From Maniola hyperantus (taxonomy: Eukaryota; Arthropoda; Insecta; Lepidoptera; Nymphalidae): a stretch of 64,000 nucleotides of DNA. Shown in pieces: positions 1 through 11,382 of the stretch; within the stretch, counting starts at the first letter, position 1, and the number at the start of each line of letters is the position of its first letter. The notes under the pieces were generated by a model. That model searched no databases. It was given only the letters and a program-made list of their open reading frames with translations, and was not told where the DNA came from. Location of the stretch: positions 5,687,099 to 5,751,098 of the forward strand of contig NC_048553.1 in NCBI RefSeq assembly GCF_902806685.2, written 5' to 3'. A program made the position numbers and the translations under genes.

Positions 1-1047
1 TTATTTACGATATATTGCGTAACGGTGAAACGACGGGAAGGAGGCTGGAAAAAACACGCTCTACAGGACGTGGAGTCGCCAACACTAAACTGCCGATCCA
101 AAGTAAAATACACCTTATCACGATACAATGAAGTCTGAATTGCAACAATGACAATGTAGAGACCAGTGCTTAGAATATCTTTATTCATATTCCGAACGAT
201 CTCGATAAAGCAGAAACGGAGGCTGATCAATAGATTGTTCAAACTAATTTGCACTTTAGTATCTTAACATTTAAAATTCGAATTACAACACAAGCAAGCG
301 GAACACCCGTCTGTTTATACTGGTACATAATTAAAGATACCATAGCAGGAACCAGGAAGAGTGTCGTACTATCTCAACAGTTAGCCGGAAGTCGCTCGAT
401 CTGTGAGTTCATTCATAAATGAGCGACTCGCCGCGACAACGTGATATCACGGTGTGACGTGCTGAGCTATAACAATTTCTATTTATATCACGTCAAGAAC
501 TATATTTGCGAAACAAGGTAATTGTAATAATTAAGTATGAATGAAACGAACCATTTAATTGAGTAGAAATGTGAACAAACATTGTGTTAGTTTGTTGGTT
601 AGTGTAGTTAGTATGTGACACATAACTTTATGTTGGATTGCCAATAATTTGTATACTTCCAATCCAACTGGAACTGGCCCTAGGCATACAGATTGGTGAA
701 ACAAAGAACAAAACGAGAGTTCCTTATATCATTATCTGGGTATGTAACATAATAAGTTGTCTTTTTGGTAGGTACGGACTGTAAACTTGATAATATGACA
801 ACTGTACGTACCTACTATTGGATGACAGATTGTGCTGAAATTCAGCAGAGATTCTATGATTATACTTACTATATCTAGGTACTAATAGCTATGTAATGAA
901 AGAAGTTCCTCTTGTAGCGAATCCATAGTTTGCAGAAAACAATTTGCTAAAATCATATTGAAGTAGTAATTAAATGTAGGTATGTATAATAAGTAAAACT
1001 TACAAATGCATACGTATAAGAGCACTTTCAATATACCTACCTACTAA
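1..1047. other. Non-coding, AT-rich; no gene seen
   Basis: No splice-bounded open frame or recognised repeat. The only patch of higher GC is near 370-465, where GTCGCTCGAT and ATGAGCGACT form a loose inverted pair; no function is claimed. Confidence 0.6.
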
Positions 1048-1218
1048 TTTTTTTTTAAAGAATATTAGCCATGTTAAATGACTAATATTGCCCTTTCCTC
1101 TCCAACTAAGCGTCAAGCTTATGCTAGGAGTAGGTACGACAATAGTGCAACGGGCGGGGTTTGAACTGTCGACCTTTCGGTTTTAAGTCCACTCCTCCAC
1201 CCGTTGAGCTATTGAGGC
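1048..1218 (-). repeat. tRNA-derived SINE, family 2, copy 1
   Basis: Read on the minus strand it starts GCCTCAATAGCTCAACGGG, which fits a Pol III A box (TAGCTCAACGGG). About 40 bases on lies a B-box-like GACAGTTCAAACCC. It ends in TAATATTCTTTAAAAAAA. A second copy at 12910-13079 matches almost throughout, which fixes the ends. tRNA head, unrelated body and A/T-rich tail are SINE structure. The open frame crossing it from 1161 is not a gene. Confidence 0.8.
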
Positions 1219-1991
1219 AAATTGAAAACAAAAACAAAATAAATAACACTCACCCTAATTATATTATGCCATTAGGGAGTTTCAGTGCCCACATTCAATC
1301 TCCATTATCAGGCTATTGTAGTTGTATTATTGCACCTGACTAAAAAATGGGAGATAAAAATAAAAGGGCTACCTACTCATGAAAACAAATCAAATGCGTC
1401 CAAATTAGATTCTCCTATCACAAGCCACATAAACTCAAGAGAGTTTCAGGATGTGAAGCGGAAAATGTACAATTTATTTGGTTGAAATAAAGTTAAAAAA
1501 AAACCATCATAAAGTTCCAATATTCACAATTCACCTATACTATCGTCATCACAGACGCTGAATACCATATAATAATCATATTCGATGTCCCTCCAAACCA
1601 CAGACAGGTGTTTGCAAAATTGGAAATAGGTAACAGAAAAATCAATTGCTAATTTCGACTGAATGACAATAATAGGTACCTACAAAGGAACCAAAACATA
1701 CAAATCTGTACGGTAGGTACAACGTGTAGCACAATGAGGAAATGTACGTTACTACATAATAATTGAATGGTGTATCATGCAATAGGAATACACAGCCCGT
1801 CTTCCCACTACTAGAGAAGCAGGAAAAGCAAGCAATACACACCACCAACTCACAACAGCACACAAAATAAAATCTTCTAGAACACACTCGACGTTTGTTT
1901 CACTCCGACACCGGAGCATCTTCAGGAGATGTAGGTTCCTCAATGCACAATAGCAAAGTCACTTTGCACTATTGTCGTACACACATAAGCC
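1219..1991. other. Non-coding; no gene seen
   Basis: AT-rich sequence with overlapping chance open frames on both strands (1285-1485, 1642-1943). They lack codon bias, family resemblance and splice context. Confidence 0.6.
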
Positions 1992-2280
1992 GTGATGATT
2001 CGAGAGGTCGGGGGTTCAATCTCGGGCACGCACGTCTAAGTTTTCGGATTTATCTGCGTTTAAGAAATTAAATATCACTCGCTTTGACTGTGAAGGAAAA
2101 CATCGTGAGGAAACTTGCATGCCTGAGAGTTCTCCGTAATGTTCTCAAAGGTGTGTGAAGTCTGCTAATCCGCAAGTGCGTGCCAAGTGGCTAGCGTGGT
2201 GGATGATGGCCAAATCCTTTTCATACTGAAAGGAGACCAGAGCTCTGTAGTGAGCCGGCGATGGGTTGATCATGATGATA
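1992..2280 (+). repeat. tRNA-derived SINE, family 1 (A box deleted)
   Basis: Matches the full copy at 59504-59820: B box GGTTCAATCTC, body with ATCGTGAGGAAACTTGCATG and GTTCTCAAAGGTGTG, and tail GATGGGTTGATCATGATGAT. Around 1995-2005 the A box and anticodon region are deleted (GTGATGATTCGAGAGGTC instead of GTGATAGCCTAGTGG), so this copy should not be transcribed by Pol III. Confidence 0.85.
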
Positions 2281-2594
2281 AATACACACACAAGTTAAAC
2301 TAAGAAAAAGCTTTAAAAAAATCAATGATCGCCAGGCGGTAATCAGTCTGGAGCATCTGAATCTCGCATCAGATGCCGGGGCGTCGTGTGCCGCGTCTCG
2401 AAGGGCCAGAGGCCAGGGCAAAGGGCGGCCCTGATTGCTCTAATCGAGTTAAGAGGGGACAATAAACAAAAAGAGTGCAATTAGCACCGCGTGGGCGCAG
2501 GATGCTCCAACTAGCCCACTAGCGGCGGAATCTAATTATGAGACGCTTTTGTTCCTTGGACAAACAAACAAGTGGATGCGTAATGTAATCATGT

Positions 2595-2804
2595 CAACCA
2601 TCGCTAGCCCACTACAGCTGAGAACGGGTCTCCTCTCGGTGTGAGTCGATTTTAGGCCATAGGTCAAGAGCGGATTGGCAAACTTCACACATCTTTAGAG
2701 AACATTATGGAGAATTCTCAGGCATGCAGATTTCTTCTACGGTATCTTCCTACACCGTTAAAGCGTGACTTGATATTTAATTGCTTGGAAGTCTTGAAAC
2801 GCAC
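2595..2804 (-). repeat. SINE family 1, truncated copy
   Basis: Reverse-complement body of SINE family 1 (AACATTATGGAGAATTCTCA, GGCATGCAGATTT) lacking the tRNA head and the terminal ATG repeat. The 77-codon open frame from 2707 runs through it and is not a gene. Confidence 0.8.
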
Positions 2805-3591
2805 CCCAAACCCCGAATATGAGGCCAAAGCCTATCATCACTGCTTTTGTAATCGTAATGTAGGTATAGTGTCACAGTACTATAAAGACGTGGAGAGGTC
2901 ACTTGGAGTTAGGAAGTCTATTTTAATTGTGGTCCTATAATTTATGAGCAGGTATTACTACCTGATCTATTCCAGCTTGGCTTGGGTGGATTTTCTGAAT
3001 ATCTTTTCTTAAACTTGAGGTTTCGAATAAAGATTCGCCACACCTACCGTGTATGTATGACATTACTACATTCAAAATTAAAAGTTTTCGCACCCAGTGT
3101 TTTTTTTAATTTTGTAATAAGTTGTGAAGTTTGGATCGCAGATGGTGAATTTACTCGTACATCTTCTGTTCCTTAAGTCTACCTCTTTCGCCGGTCTATT
3201 GGTTTCGAGTTCCAGTTCCAACCCGCGTATTCAGTCCATCCTTACTTTTTAGCTTTTAATAAAATCCATTTGCAATAATGTCTGCTGAACGGAAATAAAA
3301 GATTATTTCTGGGATAACAAGTCAGGGAATCCATTAGACAAATTAACGTTTTTTTTGTAAAAGAAGCTTGAGCAGATTTTGTTTTAAAATCACTCATTAC
3401 GATCTACACTATTAATCGAGAATATCGACACAACAGTCGATATAGCAGGATGACTACACTATCCTCGACAGGAAGCGGCCGCCGGACGCGCGTATCTAGC
3501 CGACCAACTACCGCGTTTACCTAGGGCTATCACCCCTTAAATCATAGTACTGTTATTAAGAACTAGCAAAATAGGACGAAAAATATATCAT
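2805..3591. other. Non-coding; no gene seen
   Basis: AT-rich sequence with one GC-rich island at 3470-3535 (GCGGCCGCCGGACGCGCG). An open frame at 2982-3176 has no recognisable features. Confidence 0.55.
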
Positions 3592-3665
3592 CCACTAGCT
3601 GATGCCCGCAACTTTGTCTGCGTGAATTTAATTTTTTAAAAATCCCGCGGGAACTCTTTAAATTT
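3592..3665 (+). repeat. Rep-A fragment
   Basis: CTAGCTGATGCCCGCAAC followed by TTTGTCTGCGTG and AATCCCGCGGGAACTC is the GATGCCCGC end of the Rep-A family (best full copy 39746-39967). Truncated after about 75 bases. Confidence 0.75.
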
Positions 3666-4084
3666 CTGCTATATTATAAGATGGAAACATTGAAATTATA
3701 GTAAAAATTAAAAAAAGTAAGGGGTTTCCCCCAAAACTTACAATTATAATCTTGGTGGCTCCACTTCTTTAATCAATTCTTGGGTGCTAAGGAAAAGAAA
3801 GGAAAAAGGCCTGCCGAAGAAAATCTTTTGTTCACGAAATGGCGTTTCATGTTAAGAAGATGCCCTGAAAAACCTTTTATTTGTTTAAATGCCTCTTACA
3901 GCTCTTATACTTTATTATTGTGGCTGTAACGCACTGACAGAAGAACATACCTACAGACGGACTGGACTAAACTATAAAGACTTTAGAGTATTAGGGTTTT
4001 ACTATCGAATCCTGAAAATGAGTCTAAATAAAAGAGGATTTTTACGGTGTCGTCGTTCAGCCAATATCCACAAGCCTGTTATTT

Positions 4085-4500
4085 TTAGGGTTCCGTACCT
4101 CAAAAAAAAAAACGGAACCCTTATAGGATCACTTTGTTGTCTGTTGGTCTGTCAAGAAACCTACAGGTTACTTCCCGTTGACCTAGGATCATGAAATTTG
4201 GCAGGTATTTAGGTCTTATAGCAAACATTCGGGGAAAAAGCTAAAAACCGTTAATTTAGGGTTAGATCACACAAAAAGAATTAAATTGTGGTCATGAACT
4301 AATAATTAGTATCTTCAATTTTCGAAGTAAGATAACTATATCAAGTGGGGTATCATATGAAAAAGATTTACCTGTACATTCTAAAACTGATTTTTATTTA
4401 TTTTTATGAATTATAGTTTTTGATTTATCGTGCAAAATTTCGAAAAAATACGACTGTAGTACAGAACCCTCAGTGCGCGAGCATGACTAGGCCGGTTTTT
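4085..4500 (+). repeat. Rep-C element, near full length
   Basis: Begins TTAGGGTTCCGTACCTC and ends near CGCGAGCATGACTAGGCCGG. Internal blocks GTCAAGAAACCTACAGG, CCCGTTGACCTAGGATCATG and AAGTGGGGTATCATATG recur at 48284-48690 and, inverted, at 24506 and 33480. It carries degenerate GTCT-type repeats. The 101-codon open frame from 3889 enters it by chance. Its element class is not established from sequence alone. Confidence 0.8.
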
Positions 4501-6245
4501 ATTTCATGCATCAACAGAATTTAATTTTATTTCGTGCCAAATGGTGGCAACCCTACATACGTATATATGTCTCATTCACTTACAGCTTTGTCATACACTC
4601 GAAACGCCTATCTCTTTCTAGCACACCAAATTAATAAATCCACCTCTCTTTCCCTCCAGTACTATTCCAATGACGTTGCGTAATGAGCCTGTCGAAATTC
4701 ATATTTTGTGACTGTAAAAAGTACTGACATACCGACTGGTCAGCAGCTCAGTGCTCATAGACCGTATTTATGCCACACTATACAGTATACATACTTACAT
4801 AATAATAATAAAAAGAAGTCGTAGGTATTATAGATACATAATATGAGGGTGTTATCTTCGCATAAAAATAGTGTGCAATCTTTAAAAGTAGAAAGTGGAA
4901 ACTGGCTGCAATATAGGTTCGGTTGATTTGAGGATGTAGGTACCTAATCTTTTCATATACTTACGTTGAATATTTCTAAGTTTATTTTAAGTTCCTGTAA
5001 GTTTTAATCATGGTGTGTCTAAAAGTACCTTCATACCTATTTAATTATGATTGAGGATTTTTCAAAAAATCTTTCACAAAACCATTGTTTTTTACGAACA
5101 AAACAAAAAATCGGCCAAATCGGTCGATTTGTTCTCAAGTGATGATCTTCTGATCTTCTGATGTTTTAAAGGAAATGTTTTATCTCTGGTAACACAGAAT
5201 TCCACCGAATTAAAAATCAGAGTAGGTAAAAATACATAGGTATAGGAGGAAGGTATAGGTATGTCGTGTTGATAGTCGATAGACCGGAAACTAAAGTCGT
5301 GTTTTAGTGGCACACTTGAACTGTAGTAATTGAGAAAAGAGTTGTTTAGATTTACGTGTTGTTTTCATATTATGTAGGCCAAATCATTTAAGTGGTTGCT
5401 ACAGTAGCAGAGACTGCGCCCATGTACCAGGACCGGCTACCGGCTAGAAATCATCTCCACGTCCGGTCATTCCGCCGCCAGCTTTTAATTATTAATGAAA
5501 CTGCCCGCGCGGGAAAGCCGCACTACGCCCGCTTCGCTTCCGCTCACGACTTTGCGTTTCATTCATAAAATCAAACTCTTCAACACATATAACATAACTC
5601 CTCTTACACAGCGCACAAAACTAAACCTTATAGAAATTTGTTACGGTTCATTTTATATTTTCCGGGAAACTATATGAGCGACGATAAGAAATTGAACAGC
5701 TCGTGGTCAGAAATAGACGTCGAAAAAAGTAGTAACGCGCAACGCGACCAGACGAAAGTGGTTACTCTTCCAAACGCAGAAAGTTGTTTTCCGTTTGTGG
5801 AAATATTGCCGATGTAACCTTACAAGGCGCTAATGTTCTCGGTTGATTTACTCGCTTGTCGTGAATGAGATGCGTTTTGTGGTCGCCGAGGTGCGAAGAT
5901 CTAGTAATGGAGTGTTCGTTGCTAGCTTTTTACGGTTGCTGCGCACTCGTGGCTCGGCAACCGCCGGAAAACTGGCCAATATCACATTTCCATTTTATAC
6001 GAATATCAAGTATCATTCATGTTTCCTTTCGAGAAACTGGTAGTGATATCGGTGGCTTGATAAGTATGTTACGCCTTGACTAATGCGATTATCGTATCAA
6101 AACTCGAATATTTGCTAGCGTTTACTTAAGCTGTATATAATTGCCTATCAATCGGTTTTAGTAATGTGTATAATGCAGTTCTTTAGCCATATCTGCGTAT
6201 CAAAGTTTGAGTCATAATAACATGCTTAACTTCCAAAGATAGTAA
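4501..6245. other. Non-coding; GC-rich block at 5395-5560
   Basis: Mostly AT-rich. The 5395-5560 block is richer in GC, with CGTCCGGTCATTCCGCCG, a TTAATTATTAATGAAA homeodomain-type cluster and a second TTTCATTCATAAAA, so it could be a regulatory element. Open frames at 5092-5313, 5495-5677 and 5843-6083 show no family features. Confidence 0.5.
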
Positions 6246-6359
6246 TTACTGGACGCATTTGTAAGCCCGCTGAGGCAAGTCGTGTTGTAACCGAACATTA
6301 TCCTCATCAGCATACACAGCGTTGCAGCGGCAGGCCCGCTCAGCCAGATGCTCCCTCAT
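6246..6359 (-). CDS. Unrecognised 37-codon open frame (low confidence)
   Basis: A minus-strand ATG in reasonable context (ACAAAATG) opens a 37-codon frame rich in GC-ending codons and charged residues (MREHLAERACRCNAVYADED at its start), ending in TAA. Its composition is more gene-like than the surrounding AT-rich DNA. It has no recognised domain, no signal peptide and no membrane segment. No splice donor is evident inside it. It could be a small peptide gene, an exon whose borders I cannot place, or chance. Confidence 0.15.
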   Translation of the reverse strand: MREHLAERACRCNAVYADEDNVRLQHDLPQRAYKCVQ

Positions 6360-7608
6360 TTTGTTATTAAATGATACCAGAACCCTGCCACCTACTTAAA
6401 CATCAGTTTGTTTCGACTTTTTCACTATGTAAAGATTGTTGGGAAATCACGAAGAGCTAGCCAGTACTACCTATATGCAAGGTTTTCGAAATGATGCCTT
6501 ATGTATTTTTCACGTTGTTCTTAGTTTTAATTTTTTAATCTAGGTGATACTTGTTTAGGCATTATAAGTAGAGATCTGTTAAAGTAAGTAAACATTTATT
6601 ATCACTAGGTACAATAAAAGTGCTCTCCATATAATATTATGTACTTAGTAAAATTTCAAAGTATGTATAGATAGATATCTATACCTAATCCGGTCTTACT
6701 AATTTTTTTGTTCTCACATCTTAGGGCCACAGTTAGGGCTTCTGGTAGAAAACTCTTAAAGTTGTACTCGTGCATGTCCTTTCAATGTTTATGTTTAGTT
6801 GAAGTTTTGGTATAAAATAAATAAGATAAACAAATAATAACTGTATACCTACTTATAGGAAATGAGTGAAAAATACCTTTTTATAGATGGTAACCGGAAA
6901 GTTATCTTATATAGATAAATGAACCATAAAATGACCATAACTTGAAATCTCTAACGTCTTTTGAAACGGACATAAACACGTTATGTTTTGTGAATGTCAA
7001 TGGACGTCGATTAATACGAACATTACGTATACTGATGGAAAAAAATGCAGCAGCGCATCCGAATTTCTTGGAAGCAATCGATGGGCTCCAAAACCTTGAG
7101 TATTTCGCACGAACAAAAAGAACTCGGTGCCACACTGTCTGTAGCCACAAAGGGCTATCTTTTTTACAAAATTCTACCTTAGAAATGCAACCTGTGCGTC
7201 AAGATTAGCGAAACTCACCTCTATATTGAAGTTTATCAAGTTTATTATGTGCTGCAGGTAGCTTTTGACATAATGAGCATCGTTTTTGTGTTTCGACCGA
7301 GCTAACAATATGGTGCTTCGGCTAACCGGATATACTCGGATTGTCCTAAGAATGGGGAGTATAAAAAGCATATTTACGATTATGCACGAGCGATTTGTCG
7401 TCACTCGATCCGCGGGAGAAGCCGCTGGCGATTATTGTATCGCGTTACGCTAACATTAAAAGGAAGCGTTCTTCCCACTATTAATGATATACTTCCCTCG
7501 TCTTATGAATACAAATGGCTTCGTTTTATATATCGCTAACTCTCAGGCTAGTTTCAATAATAATGGAAACATTTTTCGCTACTTTTACCAGATTAGGTCT
7601 GTTTACTC
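6360..7608. other. Non-coding; no gene seen
   Basis: AT-rich. Two opposed open frames overlap at 6902-7208, as expected of shadow frames. No repeat was recognised. Confidence 0.5.
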
Positions 7609-7747
7609 TAACAGCCCTTTCACACGGCGCGGCGTCCAGTTGTTTTGCGGGATGCTCGCTAGCATATAAACACATTCGCCATCAAACGGGATCCTGCAGA
7701 AAACGCGATCCTGCAAAAAACTGGACTGCCGTGTGAAAGGGGCGTAA
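7609..7747. mobile_element. MITE with TAA flanks, PIF/Harbinger-like
   Basis: The element runs 7612-7744 (133 bp) between TAA at 7609-7611 and TAA at 7745-7747. Its ends are inverted repeats of roughly 40 bases: CAGCCCTTTCACACGGC at the left and GCCGTGTGAAAGGGGCG at the right, continuing inward as CCAGTTGTTTTGCGGGAT against ATCCTGCAAAAAACTGG. A 3-bp TWA duplication is typical of the PIF/Harbinger superfamily. It has no coding capacity and would need a transposase in trans. Confidence 0.7.
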
Positions 7748-8009
7748 TTGCAAAATAAATTCGATCTTTATCAATTCTAGATATGTGTAAAGTCTTCTAA
7801 TTCTTGATACTTTTCATTACATATCTAAACCTGTTATACCTATCAAAATAAATTCTACTGGATCTGACAACCGTACAATTACGTAATTGTGTAGAATCTA
7901 GAAAAACCACCCGGCAAAAATGTTGTCCAAACAAAAAGTGCGAATTTTTTAATCGATGTTTGCTATGATGTTGATAATTATTGTCCTCTTTGAGTCAAAT
8001 ACTTTTTTA

Positions 8010-8287
8010 CTAAGGTTCCGTAGCCAAAGGGTAAAATGGGACCCTATTATTAAGACTCCGCTGTCCGTCAGTCTGTCTGTCTATCACCAGGCTGTATCTC
8101 ATTAACTATGATAATTACACAGTTGAAATTTTCACAGATGATGTATTCTGTTGCCGCTCAAATACTAAAAAAGAGAATAAAATAAATATTTAAGGGGGCT
8201 CCCATACAATAAACGTGACTTTTTTTGCTCGTTTTTATAGATAATGGTACGGAACCCTTCGTGCGCGAGTCCGACTCGCACTTGGTC
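8010..8287 (+). repeat. Rep-C2 element
   Basis: Starts ACTAAGGTTCCGTAGCC, carries a short GTCTGTCTGTCT tract at about 8072-8085 and ends GTGCGCGAGTCCGACTCGCA. An inverted relative lies at 57882-58118. The GTTCCGT start and the CGAGTCCGACTCGCACTTGG end are shared with Rep-C, but the middle differs. Confidence 0.75.
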
Positions 8288-8385
8288 AATCATATTGCTA
8301 ATCATAAGCGTTGCGAATTGGTCACCTAAATGAGATCGTAATTCGCAAGCGACGAAGTCGGAACGCGCAGAAGTGCATTGCTCCA

Positions 8386-8550
8386 GAGTCCCCGCAGACC
8401 ACAAACTTTTTATCGGCCGATAGTTTGGTCGGTTTCATAATCAGTATAACGATGTATGTAAGTGCGCAAATTATACATTACATATCTTCATACTGAGTAA
8501 GAAACCGCCAAACTATCGGCCGATAAAAAGTTTGTGGTCTGCGGGGACTC
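8386..8550. mobile_element. Foldback MITE, 61-62 bp arms
   Basis: Left arm 8386-8447 and right arm 8490-8550 are near-perfect inverted copies: GAGTCCCCGCAGACCACAAA starts the left arm and its complement ends the right; both contain the self-complementary ATCGGCCGAT. The 42-bp spacer is unique. This explains the matching open-frame peptides on both strands here. No clean target duplication could be fixed, so the superfamily is open. Confidence 0.75.
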
Positions 8551-11103
8551 TTCGACGCCATGCTCCAGACTATTTTTCATCCCGGGAAAGCCACGGAAAT
8601 TTTTAAAACTTAAGGGCCGAGACACAAAACTGAAAACATTCACACAACAGAAGTCAAGTCTTTTGGCTATCACGTCCAGTATTCTGTGTCAGACTGAAGT
8701 TTAGCTATTAGGCTTGAATATAAACCCACCATCGAAGTCATAATTAACCTGGCTGTATGTACCTGCGTTGTTTCTGTATTATTTATATTTTGAAAAACTC
8801 ATAATATACAGCCAACGACGCCCGACAAGTTGTAATGCCGTTTCATAAACTATCTCTGTTTTGTCGCCTGTGCCTCTTGTGTTTCATAAATTTATAATAT
8901 GAAGTATAAAATGACTCGGGATGACGGACGAGATTGTTTTATTAAATGTATTTATTCTGCTGTAGCTGCTGTTTTTCTTCTTAAGTGTTTGCTGAAGCTG
9001 AAAGCGCTTAACACACGCAACGCGCGATTTCAGGGTGCGATGAAAGTACTCGGCTAGACGCACGGGTAGGTATACGATTTTTAAGACAAGGAACTTTAGA
9101 CTGTAGAGACGTACGTCAAATTGCTGTATGCAACGAAGACGGCAGAAGCACGCAGGAGTGCGACACCAATACGCGCTTCCATTATGAACGCCCTTGTACG
9201 ATTCCTTGTAGGTACGTACCTACGTACAACTTCGCTAAAAGCTACATTGGGATGTTATCGAAAGTTTTGTGTGTTTCAGACTATGCGTTTTAAAGTTGAT
9301 TGCATACTACGAGATGACCCGCAAGAAACGCAAGACCTGATGCGCCAAATAAGTGCAAGAGATGACAGCGTAAGTCGGTGCGTCGCGTTGTGTAGTCGAC
9401 TTGTGCTGCTAATGTCATTTGCATTTTAAGTATTTACTGGAAAATGCGTCGTGTACTGCTTAAGACGCAACGCTTAGGGACGGAGTGGAGTGATGCTGGG
9501 GCACGGTTTCTTGTGAAAAATAAAAAGTGAGGAGACTAAAAGGACTAAACTTTTAAGTTAGTGCATAGTGTTTAGTGTAAGCGTCTCTAATGTAAGTGCT
9601 GACAAATCACATGAAAAGAGTATCTCTTTAATCAAGGAAGACTAAGACGAGTCAATAGACAACTACTAATTAGTCATAAAATTAGGTTAGATCGTAGTTC
9701 AATTCAGTAGTTCATTGCCACTCAATAATACAAAAAAATAACTTAAACTCAGCCCGTTTATTTTGTCGTATGGTTGGGATTGTTAATGTTGTTGTTGGGA
9801 TGAAAATGAGCATACCCTTAGCGACTCGTCGTCGGGCAAACCAAATTTCGCTCATAACCTTGCATTAGCCGCGTTACGAGTCTACTTTACTCTCTCTCAA
9901 CCGCTCGGTCTGTGCTGACCCTAAGAACCGCACAGTGCCATAAGAGGCAGTGTGTGAACAGCCTTATACCGCAAGTTATGTTGCTTGTGTTACACAAATC
10001 ACGTCATTTTTAAAATACCATCACGAAAATTGATAGCCTTCCACTGCTTCTTGATATATTTTTTTGATATATGAATAAATAAAATAGGTTCATTTATTAT
10101 GTATCTAATAGAAAATAACAAGTTGAATGAATAAAATCTCGATCTACGACAAAAAATAGAGTTATAGAAAAATAAATGGTAAAATACAATGTCAGGACTT
10201 ACGAAGAGGTGTAACTTTGTTAGGAGCCTGTAACGAGCCCCCATTTTTTAAAGCGCGTACGTATGTGTCATGTCACGCACACAAGCGTACGAATTTGTCT
10301 TCACCTTTAAAAATCTAAAAATACAATTCGCATGAAAAAAATGTCATTGTCCAAAAATTGGCAGTTCTAAGTTACAACTTAGGTACAACTAGATCAGCTA
10401 GTTCTTCTTCGATTCAGTAATTCTTTCAGTTCTACGACTGAAAACATTTCCTTTGTAAAAATCCTCGTCTTGATAACTTCTATGACCTATGATAACAACT
10501 AGTGGCACTTTATACTTTGTCGTTATAAGCTCAATTATTGCTAAACGTAAAGCTTTAAATGACCATATTGAAAAATCGCAGATTGCGATTAGCTCGCTTT
10601 TGTTTTCAATGTGAGAATTGTATAAGTTTTGCCTATGGAGTTTTATAATATCTTTGATAGGTATAATTTGAAGTAAACATAGTCCATTACATTAACGAGC
10701 ATTCCGTTGCTAATCATAGCCTTGTTTATTCACAGCAATAACAAAACGTCGCTGTAAATTATCGCTATATCTCATTCGGTCGTTTTCAACAAATCATCAC
10801 ATTATATTTCCACAATATTGCCGCACTCTGTTTCGAGAAATGATCAATCATATAGCGAGAGGTGATTTTTCATAAGGACACCGCGTTTTGTTTTTCCAGT
10901 GCACTAAATAAAAACTGAACCGATGCCGATGGTTAAATTTAGCGACATCGCGAAAATAAAGCGAGCCGTTGACACTCGACGCGACGGCGACGCTCGTCTC
11001 ACCTGGTACAATAATAAATAATTTTCTTTCTTTCAACACCTTCTGTTGGTAACCCTAGCGCTTTCCATACAATCGAAGTATGTTATCATATTTTGAATAC
11101 TAG
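8551..11103. other. Non-coding; no gene seen
   Basis: The longest open frame (9121-9429, 102 codons, plus) has no recognisable domain and lies in AT-rich sequence. A short copy of the Rep-F terminal sequence (CGCTTTCCATACAATCGAAG) lies at 11060-11080. Nothing else was identified. Confidence 0.5.
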
Positions 11104-11281
11104 AGCCAGCGCGTGCCAGACCTTCGGTATTATCTTTATAAAAGCTGAAAGTTTCTCTGCGTATTGTCCCCAACACAGAGGAACGATCAGGGACTACGAA
11201 GTTTGGGTCATGGTAATTTTGGGAAATAACAGGTAATTAAAGTGTAAAAAATATTACGTCATAATATAAAGTCTATTTTTT
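11104..11281 (+). repeat. Rep-E, copy 1
   Basis: About 175 bp beginning AGCCAGCGCGTGCCAGACCT and running through AAGCTGAAAGTTTCTCTGCG and GGGAAATAACAGGTAA. The same blocks occur inverted at 37541-37699. Two diverged copies define the family; its class is unknown. Confidence 0.7.
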
Positions 11282-11342
11282 TAATTTTTTTATTTGAAAC
11301 CACGTCATGCATTGCCAGACACCTAGTGTCGTGGCAACCCTC

Positions 11343-11382
11343 TGCCAGACACCCTTAAACTAAACCTAAAGGGCGTCTGGCA
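11343..11382. repeat. Short hairpin
   Basis: TGCCAGACACCCTT and AAGGGCGTCTGGCA form a 14-bp stem with one mismatch around a 12-base loop. A further TGCCAGACACC lies just upstream at about 11310, so this is probably the end of a small foldback repeat. Confidence 0.55.

Noticed and set aside
9121..9429. 102-codon plus frame
   Set aside because: No domain, no splice sites, no codon bias; the position is in repeat-poor but AT-rich non-coding DNA.
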